A stretch of DNA of 64,000 bases from the NCBI GenBank assembly GCA_046349635.1, contig JAXMBX010000015.1, positions 30,947-94,946 of the forward strand. The letters are read 5' to 3'. Made by a program: the position numbers and the translations under genes. Origin of the DNA: JAXMBX01 sp046349635. Its GTDB lineage: Bacteria > Planctomycetota > Planctomycetia > Planctomycetales > Planctomycetaceae. Shown here one piece after another: positions 1 to 8,677 of this stretch (its first letter is position 1; each line of letters begins with the position of its first letter). The notes under the pieces are model-generated. The model saw only the letters and a list, made by a program, of their open reading frames with translations, had not been told where the DNA came from and did not search any database.

Positions 1-639
1 GTGATCGTGTTCCTGATGCGACTGCCGAAAGTCGCTTCGCGGGCGATGGTGCTGCGCCTGCTCGCCATCGGACTGGAACGCAATGTCGCTCTGGGACCGC
101 TGGTGCTGGGCTTTGCGGAGGAGTCGGGGTGGTGGGAACGGAGAAAGTTGCTTCAACTGGGCCGCCGTCTGGAAGGAGGCTTTTCCGTCCCGGAGGCGCT
201 CGACAGTCTGGGTGGATTCGTGCCGCCGGAAATCTCCGCGGCAACCTTTACTGCAGAAGCGTGCGGAAACCTGCCGGAAACATTGCGCCGTCTGTCACTG
301 GAGTGGGAACAAAATTCCATCGAACGGGGACGGCAGCTCCCCATCGCGGTGTTGTATTTCTCCATTCTGTGCTCCCTGCTGGCGGGAACTCTGGGCTTTC
401 TGTCGATTTATGTGCTCCCGAAATACAAAGCGATCTTTCAGGACTTCGGCATGGAACTGCCTCGGCAAGTTGGTGGTATTCCGCTGTCGCTCGATGGCCT
501 GTTTGTCGTCCTGGCATGGAGTGATGTGGCGATGCTGCTGGTTCTGGCGGTGCTGGTCTTCCGAGGGCGGAGATACTTTTCACGGTTCTTCGGGGAGAAG
601 GGGCGGAGTCGGTGTTTTCGGCGTGGACATTTTCACTAA
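1..639 (+). CDS. Type II secretion F-family inner-membrane protein, N-terminal fragment (frameshifted, 5' partial)
   Basis: GspF/PilC-like platform protein of a type II secretion or type IV pilus machine, acting in the cytoplasmic membrane. This piece carries the first F domain (about residues 15-140), with an amphipathic helical part followed by a hydrophobic segment near 117-137 and a second one near 165-187. The window opens inside the gene: the GTG at base 1 sits immediately before F-domain sequence, so the true start probably lies upstream. The frame ends in a non-family tail (about the last 12 residues). Inserting one G in the G-run at 600-603 gives a reading EKGAESVFSAW that runs straight into the next fragment. 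The two pieces are therefore one gene with a one-base deletion, either a sequencing error or a real mutation. Confidence 0.8.
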   Translation: MIVFLMRLPKVASRAMVLRLLAIGLERNVALGPLVLGFAEESGWWERRKLLQLGRRLEGGFSVPEALDSLGGFVPPEISAATFTAEACGNLPETLRRLSLEWEQNSIERGRQLPIAVLYFSILCSLLAGTLGFLSIYVLPKYKAIFQDFGMELPRQVGGIPLSLDGLFVVLAWSDVAMLLVLAVLVFRGRRYFSRFFGEKGRSRCFRRGHFH

Positions 640-1061
640 CCGCCGCCGGCGAGACGCCGCTGATCCTGAAGAATCTGCAGGTCCCGCTGCAGACCGGTAA
701 GCCGTTGTCGGTCGGGATCGAGACTCTGACGATTCATCATCCGTTTTCTTTTATGCGACAGAAAATGCTGCACGTGCTGGACGATTTGATGGATGGGGTC
801 TCCTGCTGGGAAAGCCTGCGGAGGTTCAGGCTGATCACTGAAGCCGAATTCGGGTTGCTTGAGACTGCGGAACGGGGTCACAGCCTGGAATGGATGCTGG
901 GGGAACTGGCCCGCAGTCAGGAACGCCGTGCAAACCGCCGCTGGGACGCACTGGGAATGCTCCTGCAGCCATGCCTGGTGGCGTTGTTGGGATTTGTAGT
1001 CTGCTGGATTGCCCTGGCCTTCTTTTATCCGTTGATCCTGATTTTGCAGAACCTGGTGTGA
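612..1061 (+). CDS. Type II secretion F-family protein, C-terminal fragment
   Basis: This is the second F domain of the same GspF/PilC-like protein. It has the helical bundle (about residues 10-120) with the family-like ETAERGHSLEWML stretch, then a strong C-terminal membrane helix (about 124-145) ending in LILQNLV, as F proteins normally end. The GTG at 612 is only an in-frame codon and not a convincing start, because the sequence before it continues the upstream fragment after a one-base correction at 600-603. Its stop TGA overlaps the GTG start of the next gene (GTGA, 1058-1061), which indicates translational coupling in the pseudopilin operon. Confidence 0.8.
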   Translation: MFSAWTFSLTAAGETPLILKNLQVPLQTGKPLSVGIETLTIHHPFSFMRQKMLHVLDDLMDGVSCWESLRRFRLITEAEFGLLETAERGHSLEWMLGELARSQERRANRRWDALGMLLQPCLVALLGFVVCWIALAFFYPLILILQNLV

Positions 1062-1537
1062 GCGCGGGCATGTGGGACATTCTGAAACAATTCGACAGGA
1101 CAAAATCGGACCACGACGGGAATCTCTTCCGTCCGGGACGGTCGCGATGCGGGATCACCTTGATCGAGTTGACCGCGGCCTGCTTCCTGATGGCTGCGAT
1201 CGGGGGGAGCCTGCTCCCGTTGCTCTCCCGATTGGATGCGGCGCGCGAGAACCAGCGGCGACGGCAGGTGGCACTTGTCGAACTGGAAAACCTCCTGGAG
1301 CGGGCCTCGCTGATCCCGGCTGCGGAAGTGACCCCGGCGCGACTGTCAGCACTCGCAGACAAGCTACAGATCGGCGAACTCCTCCCCGGAGCGAAGGTGC
1401 AGATCGAGACGCGAGAACAGGAAGGAAAACCGGCCGCGGTGCAGGTCCGGTATCGAATCACACACACCACGGCGAAGGAAGGAACACGGGAATTAGCCTC
1501 CCTGGAACAATGGTTCTTTTCGGGGGAGAAACCCTGA
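1058..1537 (+). CDS. Prepilin-like protein (GspI-type minor pseudopilin candidate)
   Basis: About 159 aa. It carries a class III prepilin signal: a polar leader of about 30 residues, then G/ITLIELTAACF with the Gly at -1 and Glu at +5, and a hydrophobic helix extending to about residue 50. It would be cut and methylated by a prepilin peptidase and assembled in the pseudopilus. I chose the GTG at 1058 because it overlaps the upstream TGA in a GTGA junction; an ATG four codons further on is the alternative. The remainder is soluble, with a charged helix (QRRRQVALVELENLL) and a beta-rich end. The assignment to the I subtype rests on operon position (F, I, J, K order) and size, not on specific residues. 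Confidence 0.75.
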   Translation: MSAGMWDILKQFDRTKSDHDGNLFRPGRSRCGITLIELTAACFLMAAIGGSLLPLLSRLDAARENQRRRQVALVELENLLERASLIPAAEVTPARLSALADKLQIGELLPGAKVQIETREQEGKPAAVQVRYRITHTTAKEGTRELASLEQWFFSGEKP

Positions 1538-1538
1538 C

Positions 1539-2075
1539 ATGGTGAAACCAACCAGTCACAGACGCAAAGGCTCCACGCTTCTCGAGCTGCTGACGGTGAT
1601 CAGCGTCGCCGGCATCCTGTTTGTCGCAGGGACGCTATTTCTGCACCGGCTGCTCGCGGTGGAACGGACCTTTACCCTCGCCGCCCGGACGCAGATCCTG
1701 TTATCCCGGTTATCCGAGCGGTGGCGACAGGATGCCCATGAGGCGGAAAAAGTGGAGGTGGCTCTCGCGATGCAGGGAATAGAAGCAGGATCGGTCACTT
1801 TCCGGCAAGGAGACCGAGAAATCGTGTGGCGGAAACAGTCGGGGGGTGTCACGCGCGAAGTCCGCCGTGGAACGGAGCGGCTCGCGTGGAATGAGTTTGC
1901 CTTCGCACCAGTCACCGAAATGTCATTTGCGTTCGAGCCTGCGGAAAAAGTGGCACGGCTGACGGTGAATCGCCCCTGGCCTGCGGCGGTCGCCAATGCC
2001 GAGCAACGCAGATACGAACGGGAACAGCCGGCGGAATTAAGAATTGAAGGGGCCTGCCGGAGCCTCAAACCATGA
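1539..2075 (+). CDS. Prepilin-like protein (GspJ-type minor pseudopilin candidate)
   Basis: 178 aa. It has a short basic leader followed by KG/STLLELLTVI, a prepilin peptidase site with Glu at +5, then a single hydrophobic helix to about residue 35 and a periplasmic domain with several short beta strands. The start ATG lies one base after the previous stop, and the 3' end overlaps the next start by four bases (ATGA), so the genes are translated together. Size and position match GspJ, but I cannot exclude a planctomycete-specific pseudopilin. Confidence 0.75.
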   Translation: MVKPTSHRRKGSTLLELLTVISVAGILFVAGTLFLHRLLAVERTFTLAARTQILLSRLSERWRQDAHEAEKVEVALAMQGIEAGSVTFRQGDREIVWRKQSGGVTREVRRGTERLAWNEFAFAPVTEMSFAFEPAEKVARLTVNRPWPAAVANAEQRRYEREQPAELRIEGACRSLKP

Positions 2076-2515
2076 AGCATCTTTCCAACTCAAAACGGCA
2101 CAGCGACGCTTCCCGCAAACGAGGGTTCGTCCTCGTTCTATTGATCCTCACACTGGGGGTCGGAGCATTGATCCTCACTTCGGTGACGAGCGTCACACTC
2201 CGACAGGGACTCTCCCTGGATCGGGAACAGCGCTTCGCGCAGGCACGGCAGTATGCTCTCGCGGCGCTGGAACGGACACGCTTACAGCTTCTTTCCCAGC
2301 CGAACTTCGCAGGGGAAACGTGGAGCATTCCCGCGTTTCAACCGGGTGAAGAATCCCCCGCGACGGCTGCGATCCAGGTTCTTGCCGTACCCGATCGGGC
2401 TGATCAGCGGAACGTGCAGATTGAAGTCAGTTTTCCCTCGGCGATCGGAACGTCGTGGAATTATCACAGCACGCAGCTCCTCACTTTGAAATTTCCCTCG
2501 GGGACGAACCCATGA
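2072..2515 (+). CDS. Pilus-assembly minor subunit (PilX/GspK N-terminal-like)
   Basis: 147 aa. The N-terminus has a basic leader with KRG/FVLVLLILTLGVGAL and a long hydrophobic helix, followed by a SLDREQRFAQARQYALAALERTRLQ helix, the pattern seen at the start of PilX and GspK proteins. The usual Glu at +5 is absent, which is also true of GspK-type tip subunits. The protein is far shorter than typical GspK (about 300 aa), so the large tip domain is missing. The gene is joined at both ends by ATGA overlaps. Its role as a tip or priming subunit is inferred. Confidence 0.65.
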   Translation: MKHLSNSKRHSDASRKRGFVLVLLILTLGVGALILTSVTSVTLRQGLSLDREQRFAQARQYALAALERTRLQLLSQPNFAGETWSIPAFQPGEESPATAAIQVLAVPDRADQRNVQIEVSFPSAIGTSWNYHSTQLLTLKFPSGTNP

Positions 2516-3414
2516 TGACCTCACATACTTTTTTCACGAGCGGGAAGAACTCTTCGGGCTCGCGCCCGCCGGTTCGAGGGTTCACATTGATCGAGTTGCT
2601 GGTGGTGATTGCGATCATCGCGGTGCTGATCGCATTGATGCTGCCGGCGATCCAGCAATCGCGGGAGGCGGCGAGGCGGGCACAATGCCGCGCGAATCTC
2701 ACGCAAATCGGTCTGGCGCTGCACAACTATCAGCAGGCCCATCGCTTCTTCCCGCCGGGGGTGGTGAATGCCACCGGGCCCATCGATGACTCGAAACCGG
2801 GCTATTACGTCTCGTGGATGGTGCAACTCCTGCCGCTAATCGACCAGGGGGTCGCGTTCCGAAAATTTGATTTCGCGGGGGGAGCGTTGTCTCCGAAAAA
2901 CGCGGAACTGGCGTCGCATGGAGTTCCCTTATACATCTGTCCTTCTTCAGCACGGACGGGAGCGGGGAGCGACTACGCCGGTTGTCATCACGACAAAGTG
3001 GCTCCGATCGACGCGAAGCAGAACGGGGTACTGTTTCTCAACAGCAGCGTGGCCCCGGATGACATCAGCGATGGGCAGGGGTACACAATCCTTGTCGGTG
3101 AATCCACCGGGGGAACGACCTGGCTGATCGGCTCGAACTCGACACTCCGGAACACGGGTATTCCGCTCGACAACAGTGAAAACAGTTACGTCCAGCAGCT
3201 CAATCAGGCGGTGAACCAACCTCCCCCTTCGAAGCAGGACAAGCAGGGAGTTACGACACCCCTCAAGACGACGGGGGGATTTACCAGCAATCACGCCGGG
3301 GTGTTCTTTCTGCTGGCTGATGGAAATGTGAAATTGCTCTCGCCGCAGATTGATTCCGGGCTATTTCAGAAGCTCGGCAACCGGGCGGATGGGAACCTGA
3401 TCGGAAATTTCTGA
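2512..3414 (+). CDS. DUF1559 domain protein with prepilin-type N-terminus
   Basis: 300 aa. This family is greatly expanded in Planctomycetes. The N-terminus has [15 protein letters not shown] (G-F cleavage, Glu at +5) and then the family hallmark QSREAARRAQCRANL. Near the C-terminus is the H...DG region (HAGVFFLLADGNVKLLS) typical of DUF1559. I chose the ATG at 2512 because it overlaps the upstream TGA (2513-2515); an earlier in-frame ATG at 2455 would lie inside the previous gene. The function of the family is not known; the leader implies export and pseudopilus-like processing. Here it closes the secretion operon, which suggests a substrate or component of that machine. Confidence 0.9.
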   Translation: MMTSHTFFTSGKNSSGSRPPVRGFTLIELLVVIAIIAVLIALMLPAIQQSREAARRAQCRANLTQIGLALHNYQQAHRFFPPGVVNATGPIDDSKPGYYVSWMVQLLPLIDQGVAFRKFDFAGGALSPKNAELASHGVPLYICPSSARTGAGSDYAGCHHDKVAPIDAKQNGVLFLNSSVAPDDISDGQGYTILVGESTGGTTWLIGSNSTLRNTGIPLDNSENSYVQQLNQAVNQPPPSKQDKQGVTTPLKTTGGFTSNHAGVFFLLADGNVKLLSPQIDSGLFQKLGNRADGNLIGNF

Positions 3415-3557
3415 TATCCCGAGCGGAAGTCTCGGTCCGCGGATTAAATCCTCCCCGAGGTTGAAGGGAGGTACTGGCTCTCCCCCTGTTCAGCGGGTAT
3501 CCTCGCGGTCGTGCCAAAACAGGTAGATCACGACCAATTCAGCGGGGAATTTGCACC

Positions 3558-5975
3558 ATGCGGTATCGACTCTGGGGACCGATCTGTGCGGTTGTTCTGG
3601 GGACTGCAACCTTCACTTATGGTGATGATCTCGACCTGACGGGCGCAGTCGTCGTCTTCCGGGAGGGCGAACTCCCCGCAGGAGAAAAGATCGCCCCGAC
3701 GATTCTCGTGGAAGAGGTCGGGAAGCGGACCGGGATCGCGTGGAAGATTGGCACGGACTGGCCGCGCGATGCGGGGACGATCATCAATGTTCGTATCTAC
3801 GACAAATCTCCAGAAAATCCTCTCGGCTTTAAGAGCATTCCTCCCGCGCTGACACATCCGGAAGGATTTTGGATCAATGTGGGTGACTGGACTGGGATAG
3901 GACCGCGTCAAATCACGATCTATGGCGCCGATGCGCGAGGGGTGATGTATGGCGTCGGCAAATTCCTACGGAGCCTGAACTGGCAACAGGGGAAGGTTTC
4001 GATTCCGAGCGACTTCAAGGCGGCGGAATATCCGGACCGGCCCATTCGCGGACATCAGATCGGCTACCGCAACACCGCCAACAGTTGGGATGCCTGGAAC
4101 TACGACCAGTTCGACCAGTACTTCCGGGAACTGGCGATCTTCGGCGCGAACTCCGTGGAGAACATCCCCTGGCAGGACAGTGATCCCTCGCCGCTCTTGA
4201 AATACTCCCGAGAAGAGATGAGCTACAAGTTTGGTGAACTGTGCGCGAAATATGACCTGGACCACTGGGACTGGGTGCCGGTGCTGTTCCTGCTCCCGGA
4301 TGAGGAAAAGGCCACCACATTTCTGCAGCAGCAGGAAGAGTACTACAAGAAGATCAAGCGGCTCGATGCCATCTTCGTTCCGGCGGGGGATCCGGGAAAC
4401 AACAAGGCGGTCAACCTGATGCCCTTCCTCAAGCAGATGGCGGATCTGCTGACGAAATATCATCCCAAAGCGAAGATCTGGCTGTCGACGCAGCACTTCA
4501 AGGCGGACGACATCGACTTCATGTACAACTATCTCGATCAACAGAAGCCCGCGTGGTTTGGAGGGCTGGTGATGGGGCCGGGGAGTCCGCCGATGGAAGG
4601 AACCCGCAAGCGGCTCGCGAAACAGTATCAACTCCGCTGGTATCCCGACGTCACCCACTCCGTTCGCGCCCAGTATCCCGTCCCCTGGCTCGATCCCATC
4701 CTGGGGATGACCCTCGGACGCGAATGCGTGAACCCACGCCCGGTCGATTACAACCAGATCTACCAGATGGATTACGGCTTCACGGACGGGTTCATCACCT
4801 ATTCCGATGGGGTCCACGACGACTTCAATAAAAACCTCTGGTCGCAACTCGGCTGGAATCCGAATCGCAGCACGCGCGACATCGCCGAAGAATATGCGCG
4901 GTTCTATTTCCGCCCCGACGTCGCGAAGGAAGGGGCGGACGGGTTCTTCGCCCTCGAAACCGACATGCGCGGGTCGCTGGCGGAAAACGGCGCGATTACT
5001 TCCACGTTTGACCTGTGGAAAGGGATGGAACAGAAGGTGACGAATCCGGGGAGCAAGTGGCGGTTCCGGATGCACCTGTTCCGGGCGTACTACGACTATT
5101 TCACCCGCGAACGGTACCTGTATGAGACCAAACTGGAGCAAGAGGCCCTCGCACGCCTCGGAGAATTGGCACGTCTGCCGGAACAGGCGGGAGTTCCACT
5201 GAAACTCACAGGGGTGCGGCAGATTCTGAACCGGGCGTCGTCGCATCCCGCCGAGCCGGAACTGATCAAACGCCTGGAACAGTTCGGAGACGAACTCTTC
5301 CAGGAAATCGGCCTGCAGACGAGCGTCCCGAAGTATCACGCCTCCAACTCGCAGCGCGGGGCGGTCCTGGATTTCATCGCCTATCCCCTGAACAACCGCT
5401 GGTGGCTGGAGGACCAGTTCGACCAGATCGAAAAAATGACCGATCGAAATGAACAACTCAAACGGATTGAGGTCATCCGCAACTGGGAGAACCCCGGAGA
5501 GCATGGCTACTACGACGTCGTGGGGGACGTCGGCCGTTCTCCGCGCCTCGTGAAACTCCTCTACGCCGGCGACGTGATGCGGAACTATTACGACACCCCG
5601 TTGCCCACGCAGCGCTGGCTGGGAGAAAAACCGAACAAGATCCGCCTGGCCTGGCACATCTATCAGGACAACATGCCCGGCGGGATCATCTACAACGGCC
5701 TCGACTCCTCCTCCCCGTACATCGTGAAACTGTTTTCGCAACGTTCCTCGCCGCTGGTCATCGACGGCAAGAAAGCGAAGCTGATTAAGACGGGGGAGAC
5801 CTACGACAAGGTGACGGAGCAGATCTTTGAAGTACCGGAGGAGGCCTCCAAGGATGGGAAGATCACTCTCACGTGGGAAGCCTTGCCGGATGAGGTGAAC
5901 ATGAACTGGCGGCAACGCCACTATGTGACCGACATCTGGGTGATGAAGCGTCCGGCGGATCTGAAGGCGAAATGA
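3558..5975 (+). CDS. Secreted glycoside-hydrolase-like protein (GH20b/alpha-glucuronidase-like N-domain)
   Basis: 805 aa with a signal peptide (about residues 1-22, ending TYG). Residues about 25-140 form an alpha/beta domain ending in QITIYGADARGVMYGVGKFL, as in the domain that precedes the barrel in GH20 and GH67 enzymes. Then comes a TIM-barrel-like region (about 155-440) starting with PIRGHQIGYR, with aromatic and acidic clusters such as WDWVP, HFKADDID and YSDGVHDD that could line a sugar site. The C-terminal third is helical and then beta-rich. I cannot assign the catalytic acids or substrate. It stands alone, with a start codon following a short spacer from the pseudopilin operon, and ends one base from the stop of a convergent gene. 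Confidence 0.65.
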   Translation: MRYRLWGPICAVVLGTATFTYGDDLDLTGAVVVFREGELPAGEKIAPTILVEEVGKRTGIAWKIGTDWPRDAGTIINVRIYDKSPENPLGFKSIPPALTHPEGFWINVGDWTGIGPRQITIYGADARGVMYGVGKFLRSLNWQQGKVSIPSDFKAAEYPDRPIRGHQIGYRNTANSWDAWNYDQFDQYFRELAIFGANSVENIPWQDSDPSPLLKYSREEMSYKFGELCAKYDLDHWDWVPVLFLLPDEEKATTFLQQQEEYYKKIKRLDAIFVPAGDPGNNKAVNLMPFLKQMADLLTKYHPKAKIWLSTQHFKADDIDFMYNYLDQQKPAWFGGLVMGPGSPPMEGTRKRLAKQYQLRWYPDVTHSVRAQYPVPWLDPILGMTLGRECVNPRPVDYNQIYQMDYGFTDGFITYSDGVHDDFNKNLWSQLGWNPNRSTRDIAEEYARFYFRPDVAKEGADGFFALETDMRGSLAENGAITSTFDLWKGMEQKVTNPGSKWRFRMHLFRAYYDYFTRERYLYETKLEQEALARLGELARLPEQAGVPLKLTGVRQILNRASSHPAEPELIKRLEQFGDELFQEIGLQTSVPKYHASNSQRGAVLDFIAYPLNNRWWLEDQFDQIEKMTDRNEQLKRIEVIRNWENPGEHGYYDVVGDVGRSPRLVKLLYAGDVMRNYYDTPLPTQRWLGEKPNKIRLAWHIYQDNMPGGIIYNGLDSSSPYIVKLFSQRSSPLVIDGKKAKLIKTGETYDKVTEQIFEVPEEASKDGKITLTWEALPDEVNMNWRQRHYVTDIWVMKRPADLKAK

Positions 5976-5976
5976 A

Positions 5977-6708
5977 TTATGCTCGCTGGAGAGGAGCGTG
6001 TTGCTGGAGCAAGTCGAGGAGGTGATTCCGGTCGGCGTCGGAGAGGTGACCGAGTGGAATAGTGCGCCAGCCAGGAATGTCTTGGCACTCGATGCGGAGT
6101 TTCTTGGTGTTGGAGATCCAGGTGAGTTCCTTGAGGCTGGCCCAGGGATAGAACGTCCGGAAGATACGGTCTTTTGGAACCAGCCCGCGTGTCGTGACGA
6201 TGGTTCGCTCCGCCCGCGTAGTGACCAGCATGGCGCCGCCCTGCACCAGTAGAAACGGGGGATAGAACCACCAGAGGGCGGGCTGCGGGGCCTTCATTGT
6301 GGCGATAAGCCGCAGGCTCAAAACCAGCAGCACAACGAGTCCGAGACAGAGAAGTCGTGAAAAGAACAGGGCTCTACGTTGGGGACGAATCGCGGGAGGA
6401 GTTTCGAGGAGCGTTTCGGCGCCAGCCAAGCACTGTTGAAAAAGGTGACGTTGCCTGCGCTGAAAGAGAACCATCATCATCCGCATGGGGAGGAAGACCG
6501 CGAGCAAAATGGAAAGTGGATCGAAGATAATCGGCGGCCGGTTTTGACGCCAGATGACCGTCAAGCACGCCAGGTACAATCCCGCCAGAGCTAAAAACGG
6601 CCAGAGTTGTTTCAGGGTGGCGTCGGTAGTGACCCGATAGGAAATCGGGCGACCCGTGGGTTTTGAATCTGAGATTTTCTCGGATTGAAGCGTGGTGCTC
6701 ATATTCAT
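5977..6708 (-). CDS. Membrane protein of unknown function, paralogue of its upstream neighbour
   Basis: 243 aa when started at the ATG (6708) that overlaps the upstream stop in an ATGA junction. There are four predicted membrane segments in two hairpins: about 34-50 and 57-73, then about 112-130 and 140-158. A C-terminal cytosolic domain of about 80 residues follows, containing FRTFYPWASLKELTW and ending in a SDADRNHLLDLLQQH helix. The C-terminal domain matches that of the next gene upstream motif by motif (FYPW, then xLSxADRxxLxxxxxQH), so the two arose by duplication. The architecture resembles bacterial PH-like membrane proteins, but I do not recognise a named family. Confidence 0.75.
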   Translation of the reverse strand: MNMSTTLQSEKISDSKPTGRPISYRVTTDATLKQLWPFLALAGLYLACLTVIWRQNRPPIIFDPLSILLAVFLPMRMMMVLFQRRQRHLFQQCLAGAETLLETPPAIRPQRRALFFSRLLCLGLVVLLVLSLRLIATMKAPQPALWWFYPPFLLVQGGAMLVTTRAERTIVTTRGLVPKDRIFRTFYPWASLKELTWISNTKKLRIECQDIPGWRTIPLGHLSDADRNHLLDLLQQHAPLQRA

Positions 6709-7454
6709 GCCCGTGTGAGGGTCACGTGTTGTTCGATCCGCTCGATGAGCAGTTGCCGATCGGCGGGTGAGAGGAACGACAAACTGATCGTCTGTACTTG
6801 CGCGAACTGCTTTGGTCCACACTTAACCTTACAAATGAGACTTTCCAGCTGCTCGCGCCATTTAATCTCCTGAAAACATTCCCAGGGATAAAAGGCGGTG
6901 CCTAAGGGCTGATCCAGCAGGAGCCCTTGATCGAACAGAGCAATCCGTTCCCGCTGGATACTCATCGCTTGAAACACAAATTTCACGAACAGGCATAAAC
7001 CGAGCGCGGTCAGCATTAACGACGGCAATCGCGGTTGCGGTTGAAACGGAACGAGCAGCAGGATCGGCAGGCAAATCACAGGCATGACCTTCGACACCCA
7101 GGACCATGCGGCCTGTCTGCTCGCCTGGACATCGATCAAAGGGGCCGAGTTCTTCAAGAGAGATTGCAGACGAGTTCGTTCGCGGCATTGAAACCGGGCT
7201 TGGAAGATTTCAAGCCCAACGAGCAGGAATAACGACGCAAAACCCAGGCCCAGTCCGATATTGAAATCGCGTGCGACAGTGACGGATGGTAGATTTCGAG
7301 AGAATTGCCCAAGCAAAGCCCCGAAGAACCCTAAGGCTCCGATCAGAACCGGCAGGGTCTGTCGACGCCCCAGATTCGCAATCGCCAGATACCGCAAGGG
7401 TCTGGAGGAGCACTGAGAATCAACACTTGAATGACCGAGAGCAGTTGCCATCAT
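6705..7454 (-). CDS. Membrane protein of unknown function, first of a duplicated pair
   Basis: 249 aa. It has two hydrophobic hairpins (about residues 35-50 with 66-84, and 120-138 with 147-163), followed by a soluble C-terminal domain carrying GTAFYPWECFQEIKW and LSPADRQLLIERIEQH. These motifs and their spacing are shared with the downstream gene, to which it is coupled by a 4-base overlap. The start at 7454 gives MMATALG; no strong ribosome-binding site is visible. The two proteins probably form a heteromeric membrane complex, which is inference from duplication and coupling only. Confidence 0.75.
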   Translation of the reverse strand: MMATALGHSSVDSQCSSRPLRYLAIANLGRRQTLPVLIGALGFFGALLGQFSRNLPSVTVARDFNIGLGLGFASLFLLVGLEIFQARFQCRERTRLQSLLKNSAPLIDVQASRQAAWSWVSKVMPVICLPILLLVPFQPQPRLPSLMLTALGLCLFVKFVFQAMSIQRERIALFDQGLLLDQPLGTAFYPWECFQEIKWREQLESLICKVKCGPKQFAQVQTISLSFLSPADRQLLIERIEQHVTLTRA

Positions 7455-7529
7455 TCTAGACTCACATTAAACGGCTGATCTGCGTGTTTAAGCCTTAATC
7501 ATAACGACCCGCGAGACAAACCCCCAAGC

Positions 7530-8312
7530 CTATTTCCTGCCGGTTTCCCTAACCAGTGCCTCCGCATTCCGATGGGTGATCTGCTCTAGAATCGGCTGAG
7601 GGAGTGCGGATTCCTGTAGTTTCAGCTTCGCCGACTCCCACACAAAAAATGGGAAGTGTGAGCCGAAGCAGAGGCGATCAGGAGTGAGACGCTTCAGAGT
7701 TTTCTCAATTCCGCCGACACCTTCCAGCGTGGCGATGTCGAAGGAAACTCTGTTGGCGGAGGGATCGCTGAGAAACGCCTGCACCCCCGCGTTGTGGAGC
7801 CCATTCAGCAGCATCAGTTTTAACGTCGGGTATTGAGGGAGCAGTTTGATCAGCGGCTTCACATCGACGTCCGCGGCTTTGAGGAGGGGGTGCTGGGTCC
7901 GCTCGTCGTCGATGCGGACGACGATTTGCACGAGTAGATTTCGTTCGGATGCGAGTGCACACAAACGATTCACGAAGGGATTATCGAGGGCATAACCGTG
8001 CAAGCCGGGGGTGAGCCGGATGCCGGGCATGTGATGGACTTCGTGACAGCGGCGCACATCCTCTTCCCAGTCCGGCAGCACCGGGTTAATCCCGCCGAAG
8101 GGGAGCAGAAGATTAGGGGCATGCTGGCGACATTCCTCGGCCAGTCGGGCGTTCACCCCCTCCATGTCCTGATGCAGCAGCATCTCGAAACTCCCCGCCC
8201 AGGCCAGCGTAACTTTGTTCTCGCGCAGTCGGGCGACGAGAGTGGGGGTGTCATCAAACGGCAGCCGCCGCGTGGGATAGCGTCCCAGCCAGACGTTTGT
8301 GTCGGTGATCAT
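7530..8312 (-). CDS. Amidohydrolase-like TIM-barrel protein with altered metal-ligand motifs
   Basis: 260 aa of the Amidohydro_2 (TIM-barrel) type. Where active relatives begin with DxHxH this protein has MITDTNVWLG, and where they have a GSD or GTD motif near the end it has CFGSHFPF. The mid-barrel CGH-type His is also not evident (MLLNGLHNAG at the matching place). Several metal ligands therefore seem to be missing or changed, so it may be non-catalytic or use different chemistry. It is the last gene of the minus-strand operon. Its ATG overlaps by four bases the stop of the neighbouring amidohydrolase, which keeps the standard motifs. The pair could be a catalytic plus regulatory dimer (inference). 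Confidence 0.75.
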   Translation of the reverse strand: MITDTNVWLGRYPTRRLPFDDTPTLVARLRENKVTLAWAGSFEMLLHQDMEGVNARLAEECRQHAPNLLLPFGGINPVLPDWEEDVRRCHEVHHMPGIRLTPGLHGYALDNPFVNRLCALASERNLLVQIVVRIDDERTQHPLLKAADVDVKPLIKLLPQYPTLKLMLLNGLHNAGVQAFLSDPSANRVSFDIATLEGVGGIEKTLKRLTPDRLCFGSHFPFFVWESAKLKLQESALPQPILEQITHRNAEALVRETGRK

Positions 8313-8677
8313 AACGGCAGTCCCTTCGCTTTCAGGATCGGAGTCAGCAGACGCCGCAGGTTATCCCCCAGAATCAGGCGGCGGGCTGCCTCGGGGATCT
8401 GTGCGCCATAGACCTTTGTCAGTTGCGAGGCGAAACTCCGGCCGCCGATGTCACTTCCGTAGAGAACACGTTCCGCCCGCAGTTCCCGCACGGCCATTTC
8501 CACCAAACCGGCGCAAGGATCGTTCCCTCCCAGGTCACCATACAGGTTCGACTGCGCGCGAATCGTCCGGATCGCCAGCTCCCAGGTACTGCCGATATGT
8601 CCGCAGATCAGCGGGGTGTGGGGATGTCGCTGGGCGAGCTCGACCAGATCCTGCGGCGTGCTCTTCGCCAGGAAGGT
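8309..8677 (-). CDS. Amidohydrolase, C-terminal fragment (frameshifted)
   Basis: This is the distal part of the amidohydrolase that starts at 9095. Reading from about 8677 gives TFLAKSTPQDLVELA, then CGHIGSTWELA (barrel His) and later ERVLYGSDIGGRSF (the catalytic Asp motif), ending KAKGLPL. The upstream frame departs from this at the bases around 8676-8678 (AAGGTTGCC on the plus strand). Removing one base there joins KTTG to TFLAK without a gap. The stop overlaps the next start (ATGA). An internal GTG at 8506 could be mistaken for a start, but the coding clearly continues upstream of it. Confidence 0.75.
   Translation of the reverse strand, partial: TFLAKSTPQDLVELAQRHPHTPLICGHIGSTWELAIRTIRAQSNLYGDLGGNDPCAGLVEMAVRELRAERVLYGSDIGGRSFASQLTKVYGAQIPEAARRLILGDNLRRLLTPILKAKGLPL

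Noticed and set aside
600..640. Programmed -1 frameshift in the F gene
   Set aside because: The local sequence (G AAG GGG) is a poor slippery site, and similar indels recur in unrelated genes, which fits sequence error better.
3415..3557. Possible terminator after the DUF1559 gene
   Set aside because: Short stems (CCGAG/CTCGG and CCTCC/GGAGG) are present but none is followed by a T-run.
3966..5921. 651-codon open frame antisense to the glycoside-hydrolase-like gene
   Set aside because: It mirrors the codon pattern of the plus-strand gene, has no ribosome-binding site, and is a shadow caused by high GC content.
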